A program made the translations under genes and the position numbers. The notes under the pieces are model-generated. The model had not been told where the DNA came from, ran no database searches, and was given only the letters and a program-made list of their open reading frames with translations. A stretch of DNA of 64,000 bases. It comes from Pyropia yezoensis. Its lineage: Eukaryota; Rhodophyta; Bangiophyceae; Bangiales; Bangiaceae. Shown here piece by piece: positions 41,521 to 51,942 of this stretch; positions within the stretch are counted from its first letter, which is position 1, and the number at the start of each line of letters is the position of its first letter. The stretch spans positions 28,856,063-28,920,062 of the forward strand of contig CM020619.1 in NCBI GenBank assembly GCA_009829735.1, given 5' to 3'.

Positions 41521-43820
41521 CGAGTGCCACCTCTTCACTCAAGAGGTGGAGTACTTGGGACATGTTGTCCGTCCTGGGCGCCTCAGTGTCAACTAGAAAA
41601 ATCTGAAGGCTATCTGTAAGGCCCAGTCCCCCCGGACACAAACCCAGATCAGGAGCTTCCTCGGGATTTGTAACGTGTACCGACGATTCACAAAGGGCTT
41701 CGCCAAGGTGGCGATACCGCTGAACGAGCTAGTCAGCTCGACGCTTCCGATGAATCTGCCTCCCCCAAGTCGGGTGCAGCAGGAATCCCTTGAGACTCTT
41801 CGGGACCAGTTGCTGAACCCTCCCATCTTGGCTATTCCCAGGTTGGGAGGCCACTACATCCTCAACGTGGACGCTAGCTACGACCAACTTGGTTGTGTGC
41901 TGCTACGGCAACAGCCGGACAAGGAGTACTTGCCGGTGGGATACTGCAGCAAGGGGCTGAACTCGGCCAAGCAAAACTATGGAGTCACCGAGTTGGAGGG
42001 ACTCGCAGTGGTGTGGGCGGTGACTTCCCTTCGTCACTTCCTGAAGGGTGAAAAGTTCCTCATCCATTGTGACCACCGCGCGTTGCATTTCATCTTCAAG
42101 ACGGATTGCACCAACACCCGCCTCAATAGGTGGCGGGTGCGGCAGGCGCCCGTCAACTTTGACATTGAGTTCCGCCCCGGCCGGCAACATGCCTTGGCCG
42201 ACGGTCTGTCTCGGGTACCTACCGAGAAGCTAGACACTAACCCAATCGATGAGGACATCCCCATCGTTGGGGTGCTCACGCGCTCGGGTCATGCGTTGGA
42301 CCCCGAGGCGCCAGGGGACGAGAACTACTTGCCCCTATCGGTGGACGTAGTCGTTAAGGCCCAGGCCGATGATCCGTTTTGCAAGGCGCAGAGGGAGGCG
42401 CTTGACGCAGCGGCGAAGACATTGTTCTTCGTGGGAGACGATGGCCTCCTATTGAGGAGGGAGGCAATCCAGGGGACTGAACAACTTGTGGTCCCCGCAT
42501 CCCTCAAGGATAGTATCTTTGAGCGGGGTCATAATGCTCCGACAGGTGGACATCTGGGGTCTAGTAAACTGTACCAGACCCTGAGGACCCGGTACTACTG
42601 GCCCTTGATGGTGGTGGACTTCTACAGCTGAGTGGCTGCATGCACAAGTTGTGCGCAGAACAGCTTGATGGAACGGCGGCCCACTACGGCCATTTTGCTG
42701 TTCCCGACTAAGGAGCCATTTGCCGCGTTGGCATTGGACATCCTAGGACCTCTGCCAGTGACCAAGGAGGGCAACAAGTACCTCCTGGTCATCTGCGATC
42801 GCCTTACGAAACTTACGCGAGCGATCCCACTGGCAGAGATCACGGCCATGTCGGTCGTGTCGGCCTTCCTAGATCACTGGGTTGCCGCGTATGGCATCCC
42901 AGATCGTACGCTATCGGACAACGGACCGCAATTTGCGTCCGTCCTGTTTCAGGGAGTGCTGGACATGTTGGGGATTAGGGAAAACTATGCCACTCCCTAC
43001 CACCCACAATCTAGTGAGCAAGTGAAGCGCTTCAACAGGACTATTGCTCGACAGCTGCGCCACTACGTGAGTGAGCACGTGAAAACGTGGGACCAATACA
43101 TCTCTATTTTGACTACTGCCTACAATTCGCAGGTTCAGTCTTCTACGTGGGAAGTACGCCTCGCTGTTGTGACTCCGCGCCGTGTGCCGTCCTATTGCGG
43201 TGCAGCGGCCACTCCCAAGTAGGGAGGCCGGTGGCAAGACACCTACTTCTACTGAGAGTAAGGTGGAGTACGCTTCTTGGCTTCAGAAGCTCATCCCTAA
43301 AGTCAGGGCTGAGACGTATATAGCGCAGAAGCGCTACAAGCGTACTTTTGACAAGAACGTACGTAACGCCAAGCACGTCCCCAAGCAGGGTTACTGGGTG
43401 CTAGCAAATTCGCACACCCCAACTGGGTGTTCCAAACGAAGGAACCATACCAAGTCCTTCGTACGGATGGGCGACGGTTCACCATCGAAAGTGACGATGG
43501 GATGCGTACAGTAGACGGAGAGGACGTGGTGAAAGTTGCACCACCTCCTCCAGGCAACCCGACTTGGGCGCGTGCGCTCAAGGCGTGGCGTCTGCCTTAC
43601 CTGCCTGCGGCCAACCAGGGTCCGGAGGAGTACGTGTTCGACAAGTTCGTCGACCACGGGGTGGGATGAGGATACTAACCGCCTCATGTTGAGGGTGCGC
43701 TGGCTTGGCTACCGCGCTAATTATGATACATGGGAGTACGAGAAGGAGCTTCCTGCTGAACAGGTCCGGGCTTACTGCGCCCGAAATGACATCGACTCCG
43801 ATTGCCCTCGCACAACGTGA
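41521..43820 (+). pseudogene. E1 pol, second part (RT end, RNase H, integrase, chromodomain)
   Basis: Resumes in the reverse transcriptase (CHLFTQEVEYLGHVVRPG) exactly where the first part broke off. It continues through RNase H (NVDASYDQLGCVLL), integrase (GGHLGSSKLYQTLRTRYYWP, SDNGPQFASVLFQGVLDM) and a C-terminal chromodomain (MLRVRWLGYRANYDTWEY). More diverged from E3 than E2 is. Broken, with about five or more breaks. Confidence 0.85.
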
Positions 43821-43932
43821 TGGAAAGCTAAAAGGTCGTGCCAAACGAGTGCTTCGAGTAGAAGTGGTACGTAAAGGGGCTTTTTATCTACAGCCATATC
43901 CCTCTCACTCTCACAACAAGGGCAGCCGCCAA

Positions 43933-46141
43933 CTAGGCACGCAGATTTGACTCTCCACCACAGAGACCCGCGCTCTCACGCGGAGGCGAGCGGCGAGACC
44001 AACGCCGGTAACGGTCACCACAAGTCGGTGGAGCAGGCGCCTCCAAGTCGGAGTCGTTATGCGTCTCACGATCACGAGTGCGACGACGAGCGCGGCCACT
44101 TGCCTGTTTGTTCTTGCGCGCAAGTTGGCGGCGCAGACGACGGACCGACTCGGTCTCGGACGGGGTGGATGACTCCGCCTTCGAGTAAGACACCTTGTCT
44201 TCCGACACGGAGAGAGAACGCCGCGAGTGGCGGCGACGACGACGAGGAGGAGAGTAGGCGCGGCTCGCCCGACGCTTGCCGCACCCAAGCGGGGCCGACG
44301 AGGGCATGACGGAGCCGATGCAAGCCAATTCGGCCGTCATAAACTCCGCAACCGACTCGCATCTTGCAATCGAGACGACAGTGCGAACGCGCTTCTCAAG
44401 TTGAGGGGGCTCCGAAGTCAGGAGAGTCGCTGCCGACGCGGCCATCCACGAAATGGTTCGCACCAACGTGGTGGTAAACATCTGAGAAGTCAATAGCGCG
44501 GACAGCAACACCAAGTTGGGGTAGACCGTAAGTAGAGTAGCCCCCAAGTTGGGGGACACAGGCGCAGATGGATCAACCGCAATACCGATCGGGATATCCC
44601 CGTGCGGCTGGAACGGAACAGGAGGAAGAGGAGGGGCTCGCCGACTAGGCGGATACCGAGGGTAGCCGCGGTCTTGAGCTCATTCCGCCGCGGCACCTTG
44701 CGCCCAAAGCTCCTCAGGGTCGGCGACAGCTACCACAAGGTTCTTCTCCGGGGGCGGCGCAGTGTGGCGCTCCACCCCTGGGGCATACGGGTAGTCCCCG
44801 ATGCCCAACCTCTCCTTGAGTATCACGCGGCCTTCGTGAAGTTCACAGCCGACCCAGACGAGCTGGCGAAGTGAGCCGTCGTCTGTGGGCCCACGGGAAG
44901 GTCGGCGCCACTTGTGCTCGATGCTCTCCAACTCGATGAGCTTGTGAAGCTTCAAAATCTCCTCGAATAGAGTGAGTTGACCCGACGAGCATCCCTCAGG
45001 AGCTTGCTGAGGGGTGAGCTGCTCCAAACCTTGGATCAGGTGGGTCAGGAGGCGCCAGAACATCCCACGCCTCTGGACACAGGCCACCCAGGTCGACATG
45101 ACCTCGAGGAGCCAGAGTGTTGCCAACACGGCAAACATTATGTGGTCCGCGCTAGCCGTCATCATGACGGAGCCAGAGTGGTCCACCAACCGCGGTAAAA
45201 GCGCGGGGAACCCAGAGGGGGTCTCAACTTGAGGCCACCACTTGGGCCTCTTTAAGTAGAGTAACTCCTTGTTCGCCGGCGCGTGTTGTGCAAACTCAAG
45301 TTGAGCCGAGGTCACCAAGTAGGGACCTCGTCGGATGCCCTTCTCCATCCGCACGTCGAAGTGATGGACGTGCGGGTCGGACGTACTGAGGAACGGAAGC
45401 AAGTTGCCACCACGTCCCACTTAAAGGTCGGCACGTCGCCGGGGCCCTCGGTGGTACCTCCGCGGGTCAACAAATTCTTGACCCGCTTCACGTCTTCGAC
45501 CTCTTCATCGTCAAGGAAGGCAAATTGTTCCGCCTTGAATTCGGGAGGGAATCCTACCCTACGGGGGAACTTCTCCCGCAGGCGCCCCCAGACGCGATCC
45601 ATCGCTGTGCCAAGTCGGCCGCAGGGATAATCGTCAAACTCTCCTCGTACAGGGGCCAGCGTGGGTAGTACCACCTCCCCAGGGCCTTCCGTGGAGTGAC
45701 TAGGCCTACCTCCGGGGGAGAGCCCGTCGCCAACCCAGAGTCGGGTGGCGCAGGCATCCCATCCCCCGGAGCAACCGCGGAGCTCCCGCCGGAAGTCCCG
45801 ACGGGTGCTGCAACGCGAGGCGTGTCCTCCATGCGCTCGTCCAGGGAATTAGACACCACCCCGGAGTACAATCTGTCTCTCCGTGAGTTAGGGAGAGGCA
45901 ACTCGGTCGAAACTGCCCGAGGCCCACCTCGAGCTGAGGGGGACTTGGATCGTGGATATATCGGGGGCCTCCCCAGCGTGGCGTGGCCCGCGGTGAGGTG
46001 AGCGGATGGGAAAGGTAGTGGTATGGTGTATGCAAGCTGCCAAGTGAGCGAGCTTGATGAGGAGGACGCTCGATGTGAGTGCTTCCACGTCGAGGTGACG
46101 TACCAGGGGACAGCGAGTTGCGCCCCCGGGGAGTGCAACAC
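43933..46141 (-). pseudogene. Extra opposite-strand frame, E1 copy
   Basis: Occupies the same place between pol and 3' LTR. It keeps the conserved core (GRWYYPRWPLYEESLT, FAFLDDEEVEDVKRVKNLL, LEFAQHAPANKELLYLKRPK, VLATLWLLEVMSTWVACVQR) and the Arg/Ser tail (SPPRRRRRHSRRSLS). Clearly diverged from the E2, E3 and E4 copies, yet the conserved blocks stay readable. Broken, with a few breaks. Confidence 0.72.
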
Positions 46142-46199
46142 GCGCTTTTACACCCTTTCTCAGGGCCGACCGGGTCGGTCGGAACTGAGGAGAGGGGAG

Positions 46200-46671
46200 C
46201 GTGGCAGAAATGGCCCCACGCAGGGGGGCAGAGCGCGCCATACTGGGACGGGGGACAACTGGTCTGACCAGTTCCTCCCTTTGCATTTGATCCCGAATTT
46301 CCCTTAGTCAGGGGTACTTTGCTTGATAGTAAATCCAACATGGAATTGAGGGTTTTCTGCATTTTATCGTCTTGAAGATTCGTGTGGCCCGGTGGACAGG
46401 TGCTGGGGTGGGAGATTCTGAGTGGCGAGATTCTGAGAGGACCCTGGGTGGGTGAGGGGAGGGAGAGCGGGCCTTGGCCTCGCTTCCCCGTCCCGACCAA
46501 GAAACTGTTGGCCCACACACCATCTTCTTGTTAACTGGTGAGAGGATTGCCCCACAACAGAGACAGCGTGTGTGCGACTAGCACTTCTCCCGGTTCCCCC
46601 GACACGGGAGGCAGCCCTTGTGCACCACCACCCCAACTTTGGTGCTGAGTGCGCGAGCGGTTTTGGCCACA
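46200..46671 (+). repeat. E1 3' LTR
   Basis: A 472 bp partner of the LTR at 12,559-13,027, of the same subfamily. The polypurine tract GAGGAGAGGGGAG is at 46,187-46,199. B1 sequence resumes immediately after it with the target duplication GGTTG (46,672-46,676). Confidence 0.9.
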
Positions 46672-49077
46672 GGTTGAATACCTGGGGCATGTGCAGAGTC
46701 CGGGGGAGCTTCGGGTCAACGAGAAGACTATCACGGCTGTTCGGCAAGCCCGGCAACCCAAAACCAGGACGAAACCCAAAAGCTTTCTGCGTATGTGCAA
46801 CGTCTATCGCCGGTTTGTACGAGAATACACCCTGATGCCAGGCCGTTGACCAAGCTCACCAGCAAGAAACTCCCCGCACAACTCCCGGTGCTCGACGAGA
46901 AGCCGACAGCCGCCTTCGAGGAGCTCAAGAAGCGCCTGACCACGTCTCCAGTACTGGCGCTACCCATGCAGTAGGGCCAGGTTGTTCTAGAAACCGACGC
47001 CTGTGGCGTCCAGGTTGGGTGCTCTCTACTCCAGCAACAACCTGATGGGCACTTTCTCCCGGTGGGCTACTACAGTCGCGTCCTGACTCCAGCAGAGAAG
47101 AACTCTTTTACGACGGAACGCGAGTTTTGGGCAGTCATCTTGGCTTGCTTCCTGTTACGCCCACATTTGGAAAGACAAGCGTCTCTCATCAGGACGGACC
47201 ACGCCAGGCTAAGGTGGCTGCTATTCATGGACAGCAGCCAATGAAGCGTCGCCCGGTGGCGCCTACGCCTCTCGGAGTTCACGAACAAGGTGTGCACAAG
47301 AGCAGGGAGGGAGCACCACTGCGCCGACTTTACGCCCCGGTTCGAGACTCCTGCAGCCGAAACGGGCCTTATCCCGGAGGAAATGCCCTGCTTCATCCTT
47401 CCGAATGTCGGACGTGGCTGGCATGCTGCCCTATACGGAATTCCTGAAGCCCACCAGCCGGTAACCACACACCGCATGCTGGAGGCGCAGCTTAAGGACC
47501 CTCATTGCTTAGAGCTCCGCCACCATATGGACTTGAACCGGAATAGTCGCTTCTCTGAGTCAACGGATGGACTCTTGATACGGGTATCACCCTTTGATGG
47601 GGCAACTCAAGTCTACGTATCCCAAGACCTAAGAGCTGATATCTTCCGCCTGGAGCACTCGTCTCCCCGGGCTGGACACCCTGCCATCAACCGGTTGTAC
47701 GCCTCGATGCGGCGACACTACTACGGGGAAACCTTGGCAAGTGACGACCATAAGCATCTAGAAGCCTGTGCCTTTTGTGCAAAGATCCGGTTGACCAAGA
47801 GGATCAATACGTTTAAGCTACGCTTTTTTCTTGCGGCGGAATCTTTTGCAAGCTTGAGTATGGGCATCCTGGGACCCCTACCTGACACATCCAGTGGCAA
47901 TCTTTTCCTGCTCATTGTCTGTGACCGGTTCTTCAAGTTCACTCGAGCAATCCCGCTGAGAAACATCACGGCCCTGGACGTCACATCGGCCTTCTGTGAG
48001 TACTAGATCGCCCCCTACGGCCCTCCGGACTTCGTCTTGAACGACAACGGTCCCCGGTTTGCATCCCTGTTCTTCCAAGGAGTCTGTGACCTGATGGGTA
48101 TCAAGAACTTGTTTACTTCGACGTATCACCCACAAACGAATGGCCACGTGGAAGGATTTAACCGGATCCTGGTGGACATGCTTCGGCACTTAGTTGAGGA
48201 GCATGACGAAGACTGGGACGAGCACCTGGCCGTCCTCACTCTAGCCAACAACTCTCGTGTTCACCGGACAACAGGGGTCGCTCCACTAGACTTTGTCACC
48301 CCAAGGCGGCTGACCAACGTCTCCCTGGAAAGAGTACCGGACGGTCTCCAGCCTGCCCTGAAGGCGGGCCCCAAGGCAAAAGACGAGCTCCTGGAACAAC
48401 TGAAACTCCTTCTCCCACGAGTCAAGGAGTCAATCGCGAAGACCCAGGAGCGATACAAGCGGGACTACAACAAGGATGTCCGGGAGAAGAACAAGGAACT
48501 GGGTTGTGGCGACTGGGTCTTCGTGGACAATCACAGCAAGACCCGGGGGAAGCTGGACTCCAAGACAGATTGTCCCTATGAAATCCTGAGTACGGATGGC
48601 TGGACATTCCTTCTAGACGTGGATGGCTCCCCGTACCGGGTGAGCAGCGACCACGTCACTCGAAATCCACCGCCAAGTGATCGGGACCTGACCCGGCGTA
48701 AGCGTGCCGCAGTACCCTAGTTATCCCAACAAGAAGGCCGAGAATATGTCTACGTCAAGCTTGTAGGCCATGCCTGGAGAGAGGTACGCCTGTACCTGCG
48801 AGTACGCTGGTTCGGTTTCAACCCGGCTGATGATACTTGGGAACCCTCCAACCGGTTGCCCATTGCTGATGTATGCGCCTACACACAGCGGAGCGGAATT
48901 GAAGGCACTTCGGTGGCCAGAGCTGGCAAAATCCTGGAATCGGACTCGGAGGATGACGAGGAGGAAGGAGCTGATCAGGGTCTGCGGAACGAGTCGAGCT
49001 CGGCCGCAACGGACGTGGCACAGGAAGATTAAGAAATGGGAACGGGTGTACCAAGGAAAACAAGCAATACAAGCATG
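46672..49077 (+). mobile_element. Family B copy B1, right piece (RT end to chromodomain)
   Basis: Continues B1 after the E1 insertion: VEYLGHVQSPGELRVNEKTI and the connection domain, RNase H (ETDACGVQVGCSLLQQ), integrase zinc region and core (MGILGPLPDTSSGN, NDNGPRFASLFFQG, STYHPQTNGHVEGFNRIL), then a chromodomain-like end (LYLRVRWFGFNPADDTWEPS) with an acidic tail ending near 49,032. E4 interrupts the copy at 49,077, after GCATG (49,073-49,077). Broken, with several breaks. Older than the A elements it hosts. Confidence 0.85.
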
Positions 49078-49545
49078 TGTGGCAAAAACCACTCGCACAC
49101 ACAGTACCCAAGTTGGGGCGGTGTGCGAGGGCTGCCTCCCGTGTCGGGGGAACCGGAAGAAGTGCAAGTCGCACACACTCTATCCCTGTTGTGGGGCAAT
49201 CCCCCCACGGACAAACAAGAAGATGGTGTGTGGTCCAACAGTTTCTTGGTCGGGACGGGGACGCAGGGCCAAGCCCCGCTGTCCCTCCCCTTATCCCCCC
49301 AGGGTCCACTCAGAATCTCGCCACTCAGAATCTCCCACCCCAGCACCTGCCCACCGGGCCACACGAAAATTCAAGACGATAAATGCAGAAAACCCTCAAA
49401 TCCAAGTTGGATTTACTACTAAGCTAACTATCCCGAACTTAGGGAATATGGACCCAAATGCAGGGGGAGGAACGGACCAGGCTAGTGGCCTGCCGCCCCT
49501 TGCATGGCACGTGTTGCCCCCTACCTGGGGGTCAATACTGCCACA
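49078..49545 (-). repeat. E4 3' LTR
   Basis: A 468 bp LTR reading TGTGGCAAAAACCACTC on the + strand and ending ACTGCCACA. Very close to both E3 LTRs. Confidence 0.92.
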
Positions 49546-49887
49546 CTCCCCTCTCCTCAGTTCCGACCGACCCGGTCGGCCCTGTGAGGGGGTGCGTAAA
49601 CGCACGTCTCGGCGTTGGGGGGGGACGCGACTTGCTGTCCCCCCTTGAGTACGTAACGCGGATGTGGAGGCGGTCACGTTGGCCGCCCCTCTCCTCAAGC
49701 TTGCCCACTTGGCAGCTTGCTCTCCCCGGTTCACACCTCACCACCACCACCACTTCTCCTTCACCTTACACGGGGCCACCCCACGCTGGGGAGGCCACCC
49801 GTTTACCCACGATCCGAGTCCCCCTCAACTCGAGGCGGGTCTCGTGCCGCGATAGCCAGGACGTCTCTCCCCAACTTGGGGAGAGCC

Positions 49888-51831
49888 ATGGCGACTCCGG
49901 GAGTGGAGACGGACTCTCTCGATGAGCGTATGGAGGACACCTCCTACGGTGCAGCGCCTGCCGGGACTTCCGGCGGGGGCTCCGCGATCGCTCCGGGGGG
50001 TGGGACTCCCGCGTCACCCGGCTTTGGGTTGACGGCAGGATCTCCCCCGGAGGCGGGACAAGTTGTCCCGCGTGAGGCCTTGGGGCGGTGGTTTTACCCC
50101 GCTTGGCCTCTGTATGAGGAGGGGTTGACTGTTCTTCGCTGTGGCCGACTCGGCGCAGCGATGGGTCGGGTATGGGACCGCCTACGGGAGAAGTATCCCC
50201 GTAGGGTCGGGTTCCCTGCCGGCTTCAGGACGGACCAGTTTGCCTTCCTGGACGACGAGGAGGTCGAGGACGTGCAGCGGGCCAAGGCCATGGTGGACCG
50301 CGGGGGAACTATCCCGGGTCCCGGCGACTTGCCGACCTTCACTTGGGACGCGGTGGCAACTCGCCCCCCGTACCTTCACGAGGCCGATCCGCACACTCAT
50401 CACTTTGATGTGCGGATGGAGAAGGACTTCCGGCGAGGTCCCTACTTGGTGACCTCGGCTCAACTTGAGTTTCCTCAGCAGTCTGCTGCCAGTAAGGAGC
50501 AATACTACCCGAAGAAGCCCGAGTGGTGGCCTCAAGTTGAGGTCCCCTACGGGTTCCCGGCATTGTTGCCACGGTTGCTTGACCACTTCGGCTCCGTCAT
50601 GTTGACGGCTGGCCCTGATCATCTGGTGTGGGCCATGTTGGCCACCCAGTGGCTCCTCGAGGTCATGTCGACCTGGGTGTCATGTGTTCAGCGGCGGGGG
50701 ATGCTCTGGCATCTCCCCCTCCGGCTCATCCAGGGTTTGGAACAGCTCACCCCTCAGCTAGTTGCTGAGGGGTGCTCGTCAGGACAACTCACTCTACTTG
50801 AGGAGATGCTCCGCCTCCACAAGTTTATCGAGTGGGAGAGCATTGAGCACAAGTTGCGCCGCCCCACTCGGGGGCCCAAGGACGATGGCGCACTTCGCCA
50901 GTTCGTGTGGGTCGCTCGTGAACTTCACGACGGCCGTGTGGTCCTACGAGAGGGGTTGGGCATCGGGGACTACCCGTATGCCCCGGGGGTGGATCGTCAC
51001 ACTGCGCCACCCCCGGACAAGCCCATAGTTATGGCTGTGCCCTCATATGATGACCATATGACTCAACCTACTGCGGGGGCCCCAAGTCGGGGTCGCAGTT
51101 ACACCCGGGTACCGCCACCTCGGCGTGCCCCTCCGCTTCCTCCTGTTCCTTTCCAGCCTCACGGGAACATCCCGATCAGCGTGGCCGTGGAGTCATCCAC
51201 ACCGGTGTCTCCCAACTTGGGGGCCACCCTCCTGACGGTATACCCCAAGTTGGTGTTACCGCCCACGCCTCTAACCTCAGAGATGATGATCACCACGTTG
51301 GTGCGCACCATTTCCTGGTTGGCCGCGTCGACCGCAACCCTCCAAAGTTCCGAGACTCCTCAACTTGAGGAGCGCGTTCGTACTGCAGTGGCGACCGCGA
51401 GTTGCGAGTCGGTGGCGGAGTTTATGACGGCCGAGTTGGCTCGCATTGGGGCTATTATGCCCCAGCCAACCCCACTTGGGCGTGGCAAGCGTCGTGCGAG
51501 CCGGGCATACTCGCCTCCTCGCCGTCGTCGCCGTCACTCGCGGCGCTCTCCCTCCGTGTCGGAAGACGAGTTGTCTTACTCCGTCTCGGAGTCCTCTACC
51601 CCATCGGAGACGGAGTCTGTCCAGCGTCTGCGTCGCAAACTTGCGCGCAAGACCAGGCAGAAGAGTAGCCACGGTCGGCGCCACTTGCGCGACCGTGAGG
51701 GGCGCGACGGTTCCGACTTGGAGCCGCCGCCCCTTCCAACGAGTGGAGACCGTTATCGGCGTGGGTCTCGCCGCTCGCCTCCACGTGAGGGCGAGGGCCG
51801 TGGAGTGGGAGAGTCTAGCATGCGTGCCTAG
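49888..51831 (+). CDS. Extra opposite-strand frame, E4 copy
   Basis: Open from ATG 49,888 (also open to an upstream ATG at 49,717, giving 704 residues) to the stop at 51,831. It differs from the E3 copy at only a few residues, with the same core (LGRWFYPAWPLYEEGL) and the Arg/Ser tail. It converges on pol, whose stop lies about 110 bases away. Having two full-length copies with an identical layout argues that this frame is a real gene of the family. Confidence 0.7.
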   Translation: MATPGVETDSLDERMEDTSYGAAPAGTSGGGSAIAPGGGTPASPGFGLTAGSPPEAGQVVPREALGRWFYPAWPLYEEGLTVLRCGRLGAAMGRVWDRLREKYPRRVGFPAGFRTDQFAFLDDEEVEDVQRAKAMVDRGGTIPGPGDLPTFTWDAVATRPPYLHEADPHTHHFDVRMEKDFRRGPYLVTSAQLEFPQQSAASKEQYYPKKPEWWPQVEVPYGFPALLPRLLDHFGSVMLTAGPDHLVWAMLATQWLLEVMSTWVSCVQRRGMLWHLPLRLIQGLEQLTPQLVAEGCSSGQLTLLEEMLRLHKFIEWESIEHKLRRPTRGPKDDGALRQFVWVARELHDGRVVLREGLGIGDYPYAPGVDRHTAPPPDKPIVMAVPSYDDHMTQPTAGAPSRGRSYTRVPPPRRAPPLPPVPFQPHGNIPISVAVESSTPVSPNLGATLLTVYPKLVLPPTPLTSEMMITTLVRTISWLAASTATLQSSETPQLEERVRTAVATASCESVAEFMTAELARIGAIMPQPTPLGRGKRRASRAYSPPRRRRRHSRRSPSVSEDELSYSVSESSTPSETESVQRLRRKLARKTRQKSSHGRRHLRDREGRDGSDLEPPPLPTSGDRYRRGSRRSPPREGEGRGVGESSMRA

Positions 51832-51942
51832 TTGGCAGCTGCCTTTGTTGTGAGAGTGTGAGGGTTAGGGCTGTAGTTTAAAGCCACTCTGCGTACCACT
51901 TCGACTTGAAGCACTCTCTTGGCACTGTTGCTCGGCCTTCCC

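Larger units (their letters stand above)
12559..46671 (+). mobile_element. E1: family A Ty3/gypsy chromovirus, outermost of the nest
   Basis: E1 has LTRs at 12,559-13,027 and 46,200-46,671, a primer-binding site, gag, pol with chromodomain, an opposite-strand extra frame and a polypurine tract. It inserted into the reverse transcriptase of B1, with target duplication GGTTG. Taking out E2 and the solo LTR with their target duplications leaves about 9.36 kb, the family A length. Its LTRs differ from those of the other A elements and represent a subfamily. By eye the two differ from each other at a few percent of positions, so it is the oldest of the A insertions here. Broken, with roughly ten or more breaks. 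Confidence 0.9.
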
